Source: Paramoeba atlantica (taxonomy: Eukaryota > Discosea). Taken from it: a stretch of 64,000 bases of DNA. The notes below the pieces were generated by a model. The model made no database searches. It was not told where the DNA came from and saw only the letters and a program-made list of their open reading frames with translations. The DNA is taken from the NCBI GenBank assembly GCA_977017575.1, contig CDRNVI010000020.1, positions 434,001 through 498,000 of the forward strand, given 5' to 3'. The translations under genes and the position numbers were made by a program. This document shows, one piece after another, positions 47,289 to 56,484 of the stretch (within the stretch, counting starts at the first letter, position 1; every line of letters starts with the position of its first letter).

Positions 47289-47932
47289 AACCCCCTGTAC
47301 AGTTATTATTCCACTTTTTTAGTATTCCAATTTCCACTTATTATCCCACTTTTTTTATTATTCCAACATTCAAAATGGAGTCCCCACTCAACGCTGTCCT
47401 TGGATATTCGAAGAATTTTCTCTATTTATGCTTCGGAGGTTGTCGAGGCGAACGTCGAGGACACGGAATGGGAATAGTTGAATTGAGTGACGATGACGTC
47501 GAATGTTCTTGTTCAAGTGAAAAGGGTGTTGATATTGAAACTGTTCCGCACAACGGGTGCATGGAGAACAAAAGAAAGAAGACGAAGAATTTGAAGAGGA
47601 AAATAGTAACAATATGATCTTGGCCTCTTTCGACTTTTATAACGTATCGTCGAACTATCTTGAGTAGAAGAGCAAATTTATAATGTGCTCTTGTCATAAT
47701 CGCTGCGTATACTGGCAGAGAAGAGTGGAAAACTACTCAAACGATACAGGAACCGTTTCTGTAAATGCAATTTTCGTAGAAAGTTTTTGACACCCTCAAA
47801 CTGGGGAATCAAGGTTGGGACCTCCACGCTGTCTTCCCTGGCACTTCCTTGTTGTTGATGGTACCCATGCCGACCGAAAACTACTAAAACTATTCCACTA
47901 AAAAAAGTGGAATAATAACTGTACAGGGGGTT
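47289..47932. mobile_element. 644-bp TA-flanked inverted-repeat element
   Basis: The left end is TA-AACCCCCTGTACAGTTATTA; the right end is its complement ending ACTGTACAGGGGGTT-TA. The terminal repeat is about 34 bp and nearly perfect. It begins about 70 bases after the helicase-like gene. On the minus strand 47678-47900 encodes a peptide (YHQQQGSAREDSVEVPTLIP) that recurs in two other elements near 59.7 and 62.75 kb. Confidence 0.75.
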
Positions 47933-48220
47933 TACATACCACTTGTACCATCTCATTGTATAACTCAGTACTGCATACACTGTATGTTCTGTAAAAATTA
48001 AGCTCTTTATTTCCTTATGACTCCACTAAGCCCACCATTGTCTCCGTCGGGAATGGGAATGACTTTTGTGATTGTGTTCATATCTAAGAGTCCAAGAAAG
48101 AAAGTCGAGTAAGTAATAAAAGTGCAAAATCGTGACGATTTTTTACTTACGAAAACAATATACACCCCCGCCAAAAAGTATTGTTCACAAAAATGGTCGA
48201 CACAAAAAGTATTGTATTTA

Positions 48221-49115
48221 CTGTGCCCCCCCCCCCACTTATAGTACCGTTTTGAAAAAAAATGCCCGAAAAAAATCGACCAATTTTTTTTGACCAAAAA
48301 GGTAGAGTAAATCTGGTGTAAATTTCTAATATTTTCATTTGTGGAAATCATTGAGACATTATTATTAGTTCCCTTCATCCATTTAGTGACTGCTGGTTCT
48401 CACGAAAATGAGGCGCCGGACAAAGCGCACACTCGTGGCCCTTCCATGCAGGGCATTGGACTGCGTATAGTGTACGCGGCGTAGTTCCCTTCATCCATTT
48501 AATGACTGTTGATTCTCACGAAAACGAGGCGCCAGACAAAGCGCACTCTTGTGGATCGGCGATTTCAGGTCCTTGGAACGCTGGTTTACGGTTATTCCAC
48601 CAGTGCCGAGAATAGGTCCCTGTTGGCCACCCGTCCTCCCCCCAACACATTTGATTCTCTTCCCATCAGCACACCTAGGACCTCTAGAGTGTGCTTGACT
48701 ATGCAAGATAAGTTGAATGTGTGTCTAAGCGAATTGGAAACAAAACGGCTGAGCGAAACGTATCGGATCAATTTAGGAACTGTCCGAAGCAACGGTGCCT
48801 CTTTTTAATAAAAAGAGGCACCGCTCGATACAATTTATCGATCATGCATCAATCGCGGTCTCAAAGGAAGAAAGCGCCAGAGAAGCTTTAACAAAGAGCG
48901 AAAGGCAATTTTATGGAAAGTGCACCTTAAATTGCTCCAAGAAATTAATGGTAACACATGATAGAAAGAATTGCGCCGCGAAGCGGCGCGCTTTTTTTTT
49001 TGTGGGTGGAAATTTTTTCACTCTCGACCTGAAACATACTACTCCCCCCCACTTATAATGCCGTTTGGTCGAAAACAGCGGCACTATACATGCTGTACGT
49101 GGGGGGGGGGCACAG
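48221..49115. mobile_element. TA-target inverted-repeat element, CTGTGCCCC family
   Basis: The left end is TA-CTGTGCCCCCC; the right end GGGGGGCACAG-TA. The uninterrupted host sequence exists at 57030-57065 (reverse complement) and reads ...GTATT-TA-TTAGTATCG, which proves insertion at a single TA. A second copy of the same end family is at 59535-60793. No transposase recognised. Confidence 0.8.
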
Positions 49116-49119
49116 TATT

Positions 49120-49345
49120 AGTATCGACCATTTTTTTGAGTTTTGACCTGAATTTTAGTTGTTTCTTTTTCGAAATTACAGGAAATTAGCATAATGAGTT
49201 CTGATGTACGCGGCCACTTGATCATCTCGAGGGAAGCTGAATGATTTCTCTCCTATTTTTATGCTTCACTATACGTTTACACAGGTCCGATATGATAATG
49301 TCCAACTTTTTGGAGGCCAGTGGCAACTCGTGGAAATCGACAAAA
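49120..49345. repeat. 225-bp repeat, inverted relative to 56830-57070
   Basis: Both copies contain gtacgcggccacttgatcat, agggaagctgaatgatttct and ctatacgtttacacaggtcc, with few differences. They belong to the element family with GTCGACACAAAAAGTATTG near its ends. Confidence 0.8.
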
Positions 49346-49652
49346 AGTATTGTATTTATTAGTATCGACCAAAAATTCGAGGTCGATACTAATAAATTAC
49401 AAAACTTTTTTAGCGGGGGTGTAAGCATTCTTGATTTGCTCTACCGACGTACCACTTTTTTCAAAAAAGGCGAATTTTCCTTTACTTTAACCGATTTATC
49501 AGTTATCATTATCAAATTTAATCGGAGGGGGAGTAATAACCTGGACGGTGGTTTAGCATTTTTTCGTGTATCGTTTGACATGAGAAGACGCCCCTTTTTA
49601 CGATTGTTACGGTACTCGCACAATATCTGCTTCAAAATCTATTTCATAGCAC

Positions 49653-50498
49653 ATGTCCGAAAACCAAACTAGGCAAACGCATTCAAGTGACGCAAATGCA
49701 CCTGGTTCTGCTACTGAAGGCTACAGAACTCGTAGCGGAAAAGTTCGGGGAGCATCCCTGCCTCCGGAATTTCAACTCTCTCAATTTTTAGAGGGCTTAA
49801 AGGATACCCACTCTACTTGGACTACAAAGATTCCGGCTTGCGAATGGTCTGGAATTCGGTGTAAAAATAAAACTAGGCCCTATGATGTCACACACATTGA
49901 GTGGAAGCGACGTCTCCTTCAAGGAACTCCAAATTGGAAACATTTACCTCAATCGGTGACTCGTCTGATTATATACAAAAATCTTTTGACAGGTGAGGTG
50001 CCTTTTAGTTGCCTCCCTGATAAACTTACACATCTGCATTTGGGATCAAACATGCTCAGCGGTCCACTAGATGTGGAGGGTATGCCGGATACTCTGAGTG
50101 AAGTCTACTTGTGGACAAACTCTTTCCATGGTACTCTGAACTTGAGTGCTCTTCCCAAAAGCATAAGCGTGTTTGCAGTTGATAGAAATAGGCTTTTTGG
50201 GTCACTTAATCTGACCTCCTTGCCACAGTCAGTGACAGAGCTCATCCTAAGAGAAAATGCTTTTTCGGGTGATATAGACTTAGGTTACCTTCCTTCATCT
50301 CTTGTGTCACTTGATCTGAGCATGAATCGCCTGGAAAGCATAGCGGGTTTTTACTCATTATCGAACACGCTGATAGACTTGAGTGTCTCAAATAACAAAG
50401 ATCTTGTCGGGAACTTTGATGGGGCGTTGATGCCTTCTCTTATCGAATTCGAGTTTCACAACACACTTATAAAGGAAACGTCGGTGCGTAACGAGTGA
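49653..50498 (+). CDS. LRR protein, RRGK-like subfamily
   Basis: 281 residues from ATG (MSENQTRQTHSSDANAPGSA). The shared block is YRTRSGKVRGASLPPEFQLS. The cap is STWTTKIPACEWSGIRC, followed by about eight LRRs, e.g. NMLSGPLDVEGMPDTL, TNSFHGTLNLSALPKSI and ENAFSGDIDLGYLPSSL. It ends HNTLIKETSVRNE. It is a more diverged member than 27073 and 33049, but intact. Confidence 0.8.
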   Translation: MSENQTRQTHSSDANAPGSATEGYRTRSGKVRGASLPPEFQLSQFLEGLKDTHSTWTTKIPACEWSGIRCKNKTRPYDVTHIEWKRRLLQGTPNWKHLPQSVTRLIIYKNLLTGEVPFSCLPDKLTHLHLGSNMLSGPLDVEGMPDTLSEVYLWTNSFHGTLNLSALPKSISVFAVDRNRLFGSLNLTSLPQSVTELILRENAFSGDIDLGYLPSSLVSLDLSMNRLESIAGFYSLSNTLIDLSVSNNKDLVGNFDGALMPSLIEFEFHNTLIKETSVRNE

Positions 50499-50832
50499 AC
50501 GACTTTTTCTGGTACATGTGTCTTTTTTCGCATGTATTTGCATTCCCACTGCGTTTTTCATTCTTTTGCGACAAAATTGGTGCGCTCTTCCCTAAAATAC
50601 AGGGTTTGTAACGTCATAATCCATTATTTAACGAGCGTCCGTCGTATGTACGTGTAGTACAAGGACGGCTATGTCGAAGTTAAACAATTTCAGAAGTTGT
50701 AAATAATCTCCAATTCTAAAGAAATGCGCAGAAAGCGTTATTTCTGTGCACAAGTAAATAAGAAACAATATTCTCTACAAGCATGGAACACCGTATTCCG
50801 TCAATTTTCAAAATTTATTATTTCCTCACTAG

Positions 50833-51783
50833 ATGAACATTTTCTGCCTTTTCCTCCACCATACGGCGTACTTTTCCGACACATCCGCCTCTGCCTCTCG
50901 TCTTGGTAAGGCTCGCTCTGTGCTTATTCCTCCCGAAGAGCTCCTACTTCGTTTTACGGACAGTCTATCCACTCGTCCACAGAGCTGGGCGCTAAGCAAT
51001 AGCGAATCTTCTTCCATAGAGTCGCGTGCACCATGCAATTGGGAAGGTGTATTTTGCGATTCGATGGGCCGCGTTATAGAACTCAACCTGTTTTCTCGAG
51101 CCTCTAACTTATACGGGCCTCTCAACTGGGAGTTTCTTCCCTGTACCATTACGTACGTCGAGATCAGCGACTGTGATGCCCTGACCGGAACTCTCCCCTT
51201 ACACGCCCTCCCCTCATCTCTCCGTGTGTTATGTGCAATGAGCAACGCAATGTCCGGGAACCTTGACCTCAGTGCTCTCCCATCTTCTCTTCGAGAGTTA
51301 AAACTAGGTCACAACCAGTTCTCCGGTCCTCTCTCTCTCCACGAACTAAGCCCCGTGCTTGAGTGTCTCTCCTTACCCCACAACCGCTTTTCGGAAAATC
51401 TCGAACTTCGGTGCCTCCCTTCTCGATTAGCGTTGTTGGACCTTTCCCATAATGCGTTCGATGGGGACGTGGACCTCACAGCCCTCCCCCCGTCGTTACT
51501 CTCTCTGAGTCTTTCCCACAACGGGTTAACGGGGCACGTTGTGCTGCGTCGCCTCCCGCCTGCTCTCCACACGTTGGATTTATCACATAATCACTTTTCC
51601 GGGGTGGCGGATCTGGGAGAGATTCAATCCCACGCCTTGTGGAGGGAGGCCCCTCCGGTAGGCTCACAGATCACCGGGATGTCTATGCAGGGAAACCGGA
51701 TTGAGGGCCATTTGCCCTCCGGAAAGCTACCATCATGGTTTCGAGGAGTAGGCGAGGATGACTCGAGTTGTGCGTTAATGTAG
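50833..51783 (+). CDS. LRR protein, GC-richer long member
   Basis: 316 residues; the ATG follows cactAG directly. The N-terminus MNIFCLFLHHTAYFSDTSAS could be a weak signal or anchor, unlike its relatives. SRLGKARSVLIPPEELLLRF resembles the genes at 6208 and 12163. The cap is enlarged, with a Ser-rich insert, ending APCNWEGVFC. About nine regular LRRs follow (HNQFSGPLSLHELSPVL, HNAFDGDVDLTALPPSL, HNHFSGVADLGEI). Higher GC and C-rich codons set it apart from the AT-rich relatives and closer to the housekeeping genes. Confidence 0.8.
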   Translation: MNIFCLFLHHTAYFSDTSASASRLGKARSVLIPPEELLLRFTDSLSTRPQSWALSNSESSSIESRAPCNWEGVFCDSMGRVIELNLFSRASNLYGPLNWEFLPCTITYVEISDCDALTGTLPLHALPSSLRVLCAMSNAMSGNLDLSALPSSLRELKLGHNQFSGPLSLHELSPVLECLSLPHNRFSENLELRCLPSRLALLDLSHNAFDGDVDLTALPPSLLSLSLSHNGLTGHVVLRRLPPALHTLDLSHNHFSGVADLGEIQSHALWREAPPVGSQITGMSMQGNRIEGHLPSGKLPSWFRGVGEDDSSCALM

Positions 51784-52044
51784 GCAAGAGAACAAGATAC
51801 TAACCATTTTACTAAAATGTTTACAGAAGCTTTTTCTCAACGATGGAGAGTCTGCAAATGACCCTTTGTCACGATGGAAAATTATCTCCAGGGTCTCCTG
51901 TTCTTTGTAGCGCAATGACGTGAATTAAGTAAAAATAATACTCCCCCCTTCATTAGTTTCTATAAATGCCTTAACCAAAAGTATTCAGGGGCCTTGGTGG
52001 TAACCGAAATAAGCGTTTTAACAAATATAAGAACGAATATAATA
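51784..52044. other. spacer
   Basis: No gene. 51843-51890 resembles the repeat at 36260-36310. Confidence 0.45.
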
Positions 52045-52124
52045 TTAGGCGCTTCGTTAAACTCGGTGGTTCTTCTCAAATTAGAAGACACCACTGCTGC
52101 GCGATTCGCTTTGAAAACTACTAG

Positions 52125-53163
52125 ACGGGGGTCCGGTTTAGCATACCTGTGACCTGGTAACATACCGAGGGGGTATGGTATCGTGACCCAGTGTCGATAG
52201 CATACCCCCTCCTGGTTTTTCAGGCAGACAACATGTGATGTCGACTTCTTGTTCGAGGTGGCCCACGTAAATCATAACCCTACAGAGCATTATTCGTTTG
52301 TTTTCTTTACTATTTATCGCATTTTTTTTGAATTCTATGACTTTTACAAGTGGTAATATTAGCATATTTTCCTGGTAATCACTTTTTTACAAATTTAGCC
52401 AAACAACTCAACCCGTGGTGCGGTTTAATATCCAAATGCGCTTTAATATCCAAATAGCACTTTAAAATCCAAATAGGCACTTTAATATATAAATAGGCAC
52501 TTTAATATCCAAATAAGCACTTTAATATCCAAATAGAACTTTAATATCCAAATAGGTTTTTTTACTTCAAAATCACACCATGGAAACTGTCGCATCCGAA
52601 TGCTTGAAGCGCCATTCTGAAGATTTGTCACCCGATATGTGGCCCGACTTCATGCCAGATATCGTTTCAGGTGAGTTTTCGAAAAAACAGTTTACGAAGA
52701 CGTATAAACCCCCTTCCCCCACCCCCTCCCCACCAGGGTGATCATAGCAATCTTCTAGTCTAGACCGTTTTTTGAGAGTTTGGAGCCTGATATACCTGTA
52801 TACCGCCGGCGACGACGACTTCCTCGCGTGGGAAGCTGCAAGGAGTCCTAGGGAGCATGTCCACTTTAGCCTAGGTTCTAGAAAAGTGATTTTCCACGTG
52901 TATTCTAACACTGCATCTTACACTACGTCTCCTTCGCAGCTCTACCAATCAGCACCTTCCCCACCAACCGGAGCCCCGCCATACTTCATTTGGATATTAA
53001 AATGCTTGCGCTTTAATATCCAAATAGAATTTTTTGCACTTTAATATCCAAATAGCACTTTAATATCCAAATCCGTGTTTGGATATTAATCCGCACCCCG
53101 GGTTACCATACCTGTGACCGGCTACCATACCTGTGCCATACCTGTGCTAAACCGGACCCCCGT
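52125..53163. mobile_element. middle element of the nest
   Basis: The left end ACGGGGGTCCGGTTTAGCAT and the right end (about 53144-53163, TGCTAAACCGGACCCCCGT) are perfect complements over 19 bases. Near the left end is the palindrome at 52156-52182 shared with the AACCACATACC family. The word CATACCTGTG occurs once near the left end and three times near the right end. Confidence 0.75.
52414..53100. mobile_element. inner element of the nest with ATATCCAAAT repeats
   Basis: The left end GGTGCGGTTTAATATCCAAA faces the right end TTTGGATATTAATCCGCACC. Between them the 20-base unit CACTTTAATATCCAAATAGG is repeated about six times on the left and twice on the right. It carries an open frame at 52579-52741 that starts METVASECLKRHSEDLSPDM. 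Confidence 0.75.
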
Positions 53164-53576
53164 TTACTGAGTTTAACGAGGTGAATAAGAGGGTCGTGCT
53201 CAGTCGTCGCGGTTTGCCATGTTACATTAAATTCTGGATTCTCACGACCATGCTTCTCTCTAGTCATTGAATAATGTACCTTTCGCTTGCCGTTGTCAAA
53301 ACTGTGTATGACCAGTTGTCGGTGCAAGAAAAATCAGTACACTGCCGACAATTCATGTCCAAAGTAGCCCAAAAAGTGGAAAAGCATCAGATAAAGTGAT
53401 GTATTTGCCTCAAAATGACTCAAAAACACTCTTTAAAATAATTATGACTCTTTTTCAAAAAAAATAGCGGAAAGCGGTTCCCTTTCACCGTAATTTTCAA
53501 CGCGAACCGCGCAGCAATGGTGCCTTCTCACTTCACTTCAGTTGAAAACAACCACCGCGTTTAACGAAGCGACTAA

Positions 53577-53924
53577 TATTGTATTTGTTCTAAAAACGCG
53601 TTAAAACGCATATTTGGTTACCCTCGAGGGCCCCGATGTGTGGACCCACCACCTACTCTCTATACGCCTCCTGTGGGGCTCCCGAGCCAAATTTCTCTTA
53701 CTGGGGGTCATCCCAAAAAGGGCTAAATCTTTTGATGGGGGGTGCCATGCTGGGGAGTCTACGGTATTCACAACAACCGACGAAATGTTTGTGAATAATA
53801 CATGGATCCCCCCTTTGTAATACCCTCGTTAATAATACCACGTGCTATTTTCCCGAAATCTTGTTTTCTCGCATCAACAACGCATGGTTTTTACCTCCTG
53901 ATGACTTGAACATCATTCTTTCCC
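53577..53924. other. 5' flank of the DAHP synthase gene
   Basis: No gene recognised. A C/T-rich stretch (tttttacctcctgatgac..catcattctttccc) precedes the ATG. Confidence 0.45.
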
Positions 53925-55580
53925 ATGAAACACATTCCCCTCCCCTCCCCGGAAACCTTTCGCGCGACATACCCCCTCTCCGAAGCCCAACGCTCTCTTG
54001 TCCTCCGCACGCGAGCTGAAATTCACCACATGATGCGAGAAAATGGTGTACAAAGGCATGAAAACAATTTACAAAGGCATGGCAATGATTTACAAAGGCA
54101 TGACAATGATTTACAAAAGCATGACAATGGCTTACAAAGACATGGCAATGCTTTACAAAGTCATGACAATGGCTTACAAAGTCACGACCCTACTTTACAA
54201 AAACATACCAATGGCTTACAAAGTCATGACCCTACTTTACAAAAACATACCAATGGCCTACAACGTCATGACCCTACTTTACCCAGGCCTCACCCTTCCC
54301 CACCCAACCCCTCCCCTCCCCTCCCTCCCCCTCCCCCCTACCGCCTCCTCCTCCTCCTCGGTCCCTGCAGCATTCACAACCTCCCCGAGGCCCTCACCTA
54401 CGGCACCCAACTCGCCTCTCTTCGATCCCAACTCGCCCCCGAGCTCCTTCTCCTGATGCGGTGCTACTTCTTCAAGCCCCGCACCGGGGGGATGGCGTGG
54501 AAGGGGTTCGTCTCCGACCCCTCGCTCGATGGGAGGTGCGCGATGGGGTCCGGGCTGGTGGGGGCGCGGCAACTGTGTCTGCGGCTGCTCGATCTCGGGC
54601 TTCCGCTCGCGATGGAGTTCGTCGACCCGTTCACCGCGCCCTACTTTGCCGACCTCATGAGCTACGGCGCGATCGGGGCGCGAAGTACGGAGTCGCAAAT
54701 CCATCGGGAGCTCGCGAGTGGGTTGGGGCTCCCGGTGGGGTTGAAGAACACCGTGGATGGGCGGTGGGAGGCGGCGGTGGGGGGGGTCCAGGTCGCGCGC
54801 TGCCCTCAGGTGTATTTCGGTACCGGGGAGGGGGGGAAGGTGGGGGTGCTGAGAAGTGAGGGAAATGAAAATGCGCATGTGGTTTTGCGAGGGGCCTCGG
54901 TGGGTTATGGATCAGGGGATAAAGGGGTAGTGAAGGTGGAGGATGTAAAACAAGGGGAAAGAAATGCGCGGGTGGGATCTGAAGAGGATGCTTTTGGTAT
55001 ACAGACTCAGAGTATGGTCGGAGGAAGCTCAAGAGAACTTGGACGCTTTAATCAAACGAATTTTGATAACGACACCATTTGGATGGTTCATCGCAAACTC
55101 TCGGAATTGCAGATATGTTCAAAGTCCGCAATGCACACAAGAGAGAGTATTTCTCCAACGGTGCTAGATTTGACACGGGACATAGTGGTAGATTGTAGTC
55201 ACGGAAATTCGAGTGGGGACTGGACACAGCAGGTTGGGGTTTGTGAGAAAGTCTGTCAAGAAATGTTAGAACACTCAGTTACGTGTTCCACATCAAATAC
55301 TTCGACTTCTACGTATCCTCTTCTTGGTCTTATGTTAGAGTCGTATCATAAATCCGGAAGGCAATCCTTTTTGTTTACATGTCCTCAGAAAATTATTTCT
55401 AAGTACTACCCTGACACAACAAATCATCTTTGGTCGTTGAAACCCTCTGACAATCTTCTGAAAGAGGGTGTTAGTATTACAGATGCATGTATGGATTGGG
55501 ATACTACTACGAAAGTGGTACATGCCATTGCAGATACAGTTCGTGAAGTAAGAAGAATTTTGGATTCTTTTGCTTCATAA
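53925..55580 (+). CDS. class-I DAHP synthase with heptad-repeat insert
   Basis: 551 residues. It joins phosphoenolpyruvate and erythrose 4-phosphate, the first step of the shikimate pathway. The AroF/G/H words are all there: GPCSIHN at about 146, MRCYFFKPRTGGMAWKGF, AMEFVDPFTAPYFADLMSYG, GARSTESQIHRELASGLGLP, DCSHGNSS, LGLMLESYHKSGRQ, ITDACMDWDTT. Catalytic Lys (KPRT), Arg, His (SHGN), Glu (LESY) and Asp (ITDAC) are kept. Two inserts are unusual: about 80 residues of 7-residue repeats (residues 41-120) followed by a Pro tract, and about 95 residues between LRGA and DIVVDCSHG. E. coli AroG has 350 residues. The GC-rich core and AT-rich second insert differ sharply in composition. Confidence 0.9.
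   Translation: MKHIPLPSPETFRATYPLSEAQRSLVLRTRAEIHHMMRENGVQRHENNLQRHGNDLQRHDNDLQKHDNGLQRHGNALQSHDNGLQSHDPTLQKHTNGLQSHDPTLQKHTNGLQRHDPTLPRPHPSPPNPSPPLPPPPPYRLLLLLGPCSIHNLPEALTYGTQLASLRSQLAPELLLLMRCYFFKPRTGGMAWKGFVSDPSLDGRCAMGSGLVGARQLCLRLLDLGLPLAMEFVDPFTAPYFADLMSYGAIGARSTESQIHRELASGLGLPVGLKNTVDGRWEAAVGGVQVARCPQVYFGTGEGGKVGVLRSEGNENAHVVLRGASVGYGSGDKGVVKVEDVKQGERNARVGSEEDAFGIQTQSMVGGSSRELGRFNQTNFDNDTIWMVHRKLSELQICSKSAMHTRESISPTVLDLTRDIVVDCSHGNSSGDWTQQVGVCEKVCQEMLEHSVTCSTSNTSTSTYPLLGLMLESYHKSGRQSFLFTCPQKIISKYYPDTTNHLWSLKPSDNLLKEGVSITDACMDWDTTTKVVHAIADTVREVRRILDSFAS
54043..54288 (+). repeat. 21-bp coding minisatellite in the DAHP synthase gene
   Basis: About eleven in-frame copies of a 21-bp unit (core tttacaaaggcatgacaatg), coding for L-Q-R/K/S-H-D-N-G/D. 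Later units alternate between N-G-L-Q and P-T-L-Q forms, which shows that pairs of units were duplicated. No unit breaks the frame. Confidence 0.9.
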
Positions 55581-56484
55581 ATCGTTTTTGGCGTGTAACA
55601 TCCATTCTACGCCGATCCAGTGTACGTGGCATACCGGGGGTGCGCTTTTTTACTGGGGATTTCTTTTGTTATAATTCTATTTTGAATACTCCTCCTTTCA
55701 TAATTCTTTATAAGTTCGAGCCCAAAATGATTCATGGTTTTATATAAATTTATATAAAACTTTGAAACGCCTGAAAAACGCTAAAAGAGCAGGGTAAAAA
55801 ACGGAGCTCGCGGCGCTGCGCGCCGCGTATTTCTTATTCTGATTCGCGTATCAAATGCATATTTGGAATTTTCTTTTTTAGACATTAAGCAGTCTAATAG
55901 TTTTAGAAACTTCTTTTTCGGCTCTTTGTTTCGGTCCTCTTTTTTTATCAAATTCATCAATGTGGTCAAATGCATGTGGCTTTACATATCAAATTCGGTC
56001 ACCTATTCATACAAACACCCCATGAAAGCGCATAAGAAAAAGTAGAACTAATGATCATAATTTATATAAATATTTTTATAAGTAAATCCATCTCGGTACC
56101 AAACACCTATAAAACTTTATATTTTTGGGTGTATATTATACACCCAAGCCAAAAATTATTATCGCTAAAATTCATGGCACAAAAAATTTTGTTTTTTTAA
56201 TTAAAAGTTGTCAATTTTTGGCGAGAAACATTTTTATATTTTTTTGGTCAATTTTTGAATTTCTCATGAGGTCTGATCTTGGCAACCACGTTTTAGAGAA
56301 GAGTGCCATAGATTTTACACAAAAATTCAAATTTTGTGAGAGGATTTGACGCAGGAGGATCGAGATTGGCTTTATGTCAACACCCGGTCGTGAGATCATG
56401 CGAGATCACACCCGCATCCCATCATTTAATGACCACTTAATAACCTGCCCTTCGCAACGCATTTGACAAGATTAGAGAGATGCA
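55581..56484. other. AT-rich spacer
   Basis: No gene. A GC foldback, GCGGCG-CTGCG-CGCCGC, lies at about 55810-55828 in an otherwise AT-rich stretch. Confidence 0.45.

Larger units (their letters stand above)
47933..49652. other. nested transposon block
   Basis: No host gene. An element with ends TACACCCCCGC-AAAAA (48162 and about 49425) contains a TA-target MITE (48221-49115). 48366-48437 and 48483-48555 are a direct duplication of about 70 bp. A perfect hairpin, GGTGCCTCTTTTT / AAAAAGAGGCACC, lies at about 48797-48825. At 49535-49553 is another terminal repeat end (CTGGACGGTGGTT-TA) whose partner I could not place. Confidence 0.6.
52045..53576. mobile_element. outer element of a three-deep nest, about 90-bp terminal arms
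   Basis: The left arm TTAGGCGCTTCGTTAAAC... (52045-52118) is complementary to the right arm (about 53475-53576, ending GTTTAACGAAGCGACTAA). The arms equal the whole 101-bp foldback at 40895. Two further elements are nested within it. Confidence 0.7.

Noticed and set aside
48797-48825. Bacterial-type intrinsic terminator
   Set aside because: The hairpin and T/A runs lie inside a eukaryotic transposon block; the stem itself contains the A and T runs.
54043-54288. Repeat as a sign of a pseudogene
   Set aside because: All units keep the frame and the catalytic residues downstream are intact.
54279-54878. Long minus-strand frames opposite DAHP synthase and other GC-rich genes
   Set aside because: Caused by the strong GC skew, low in complexity, and no start context.
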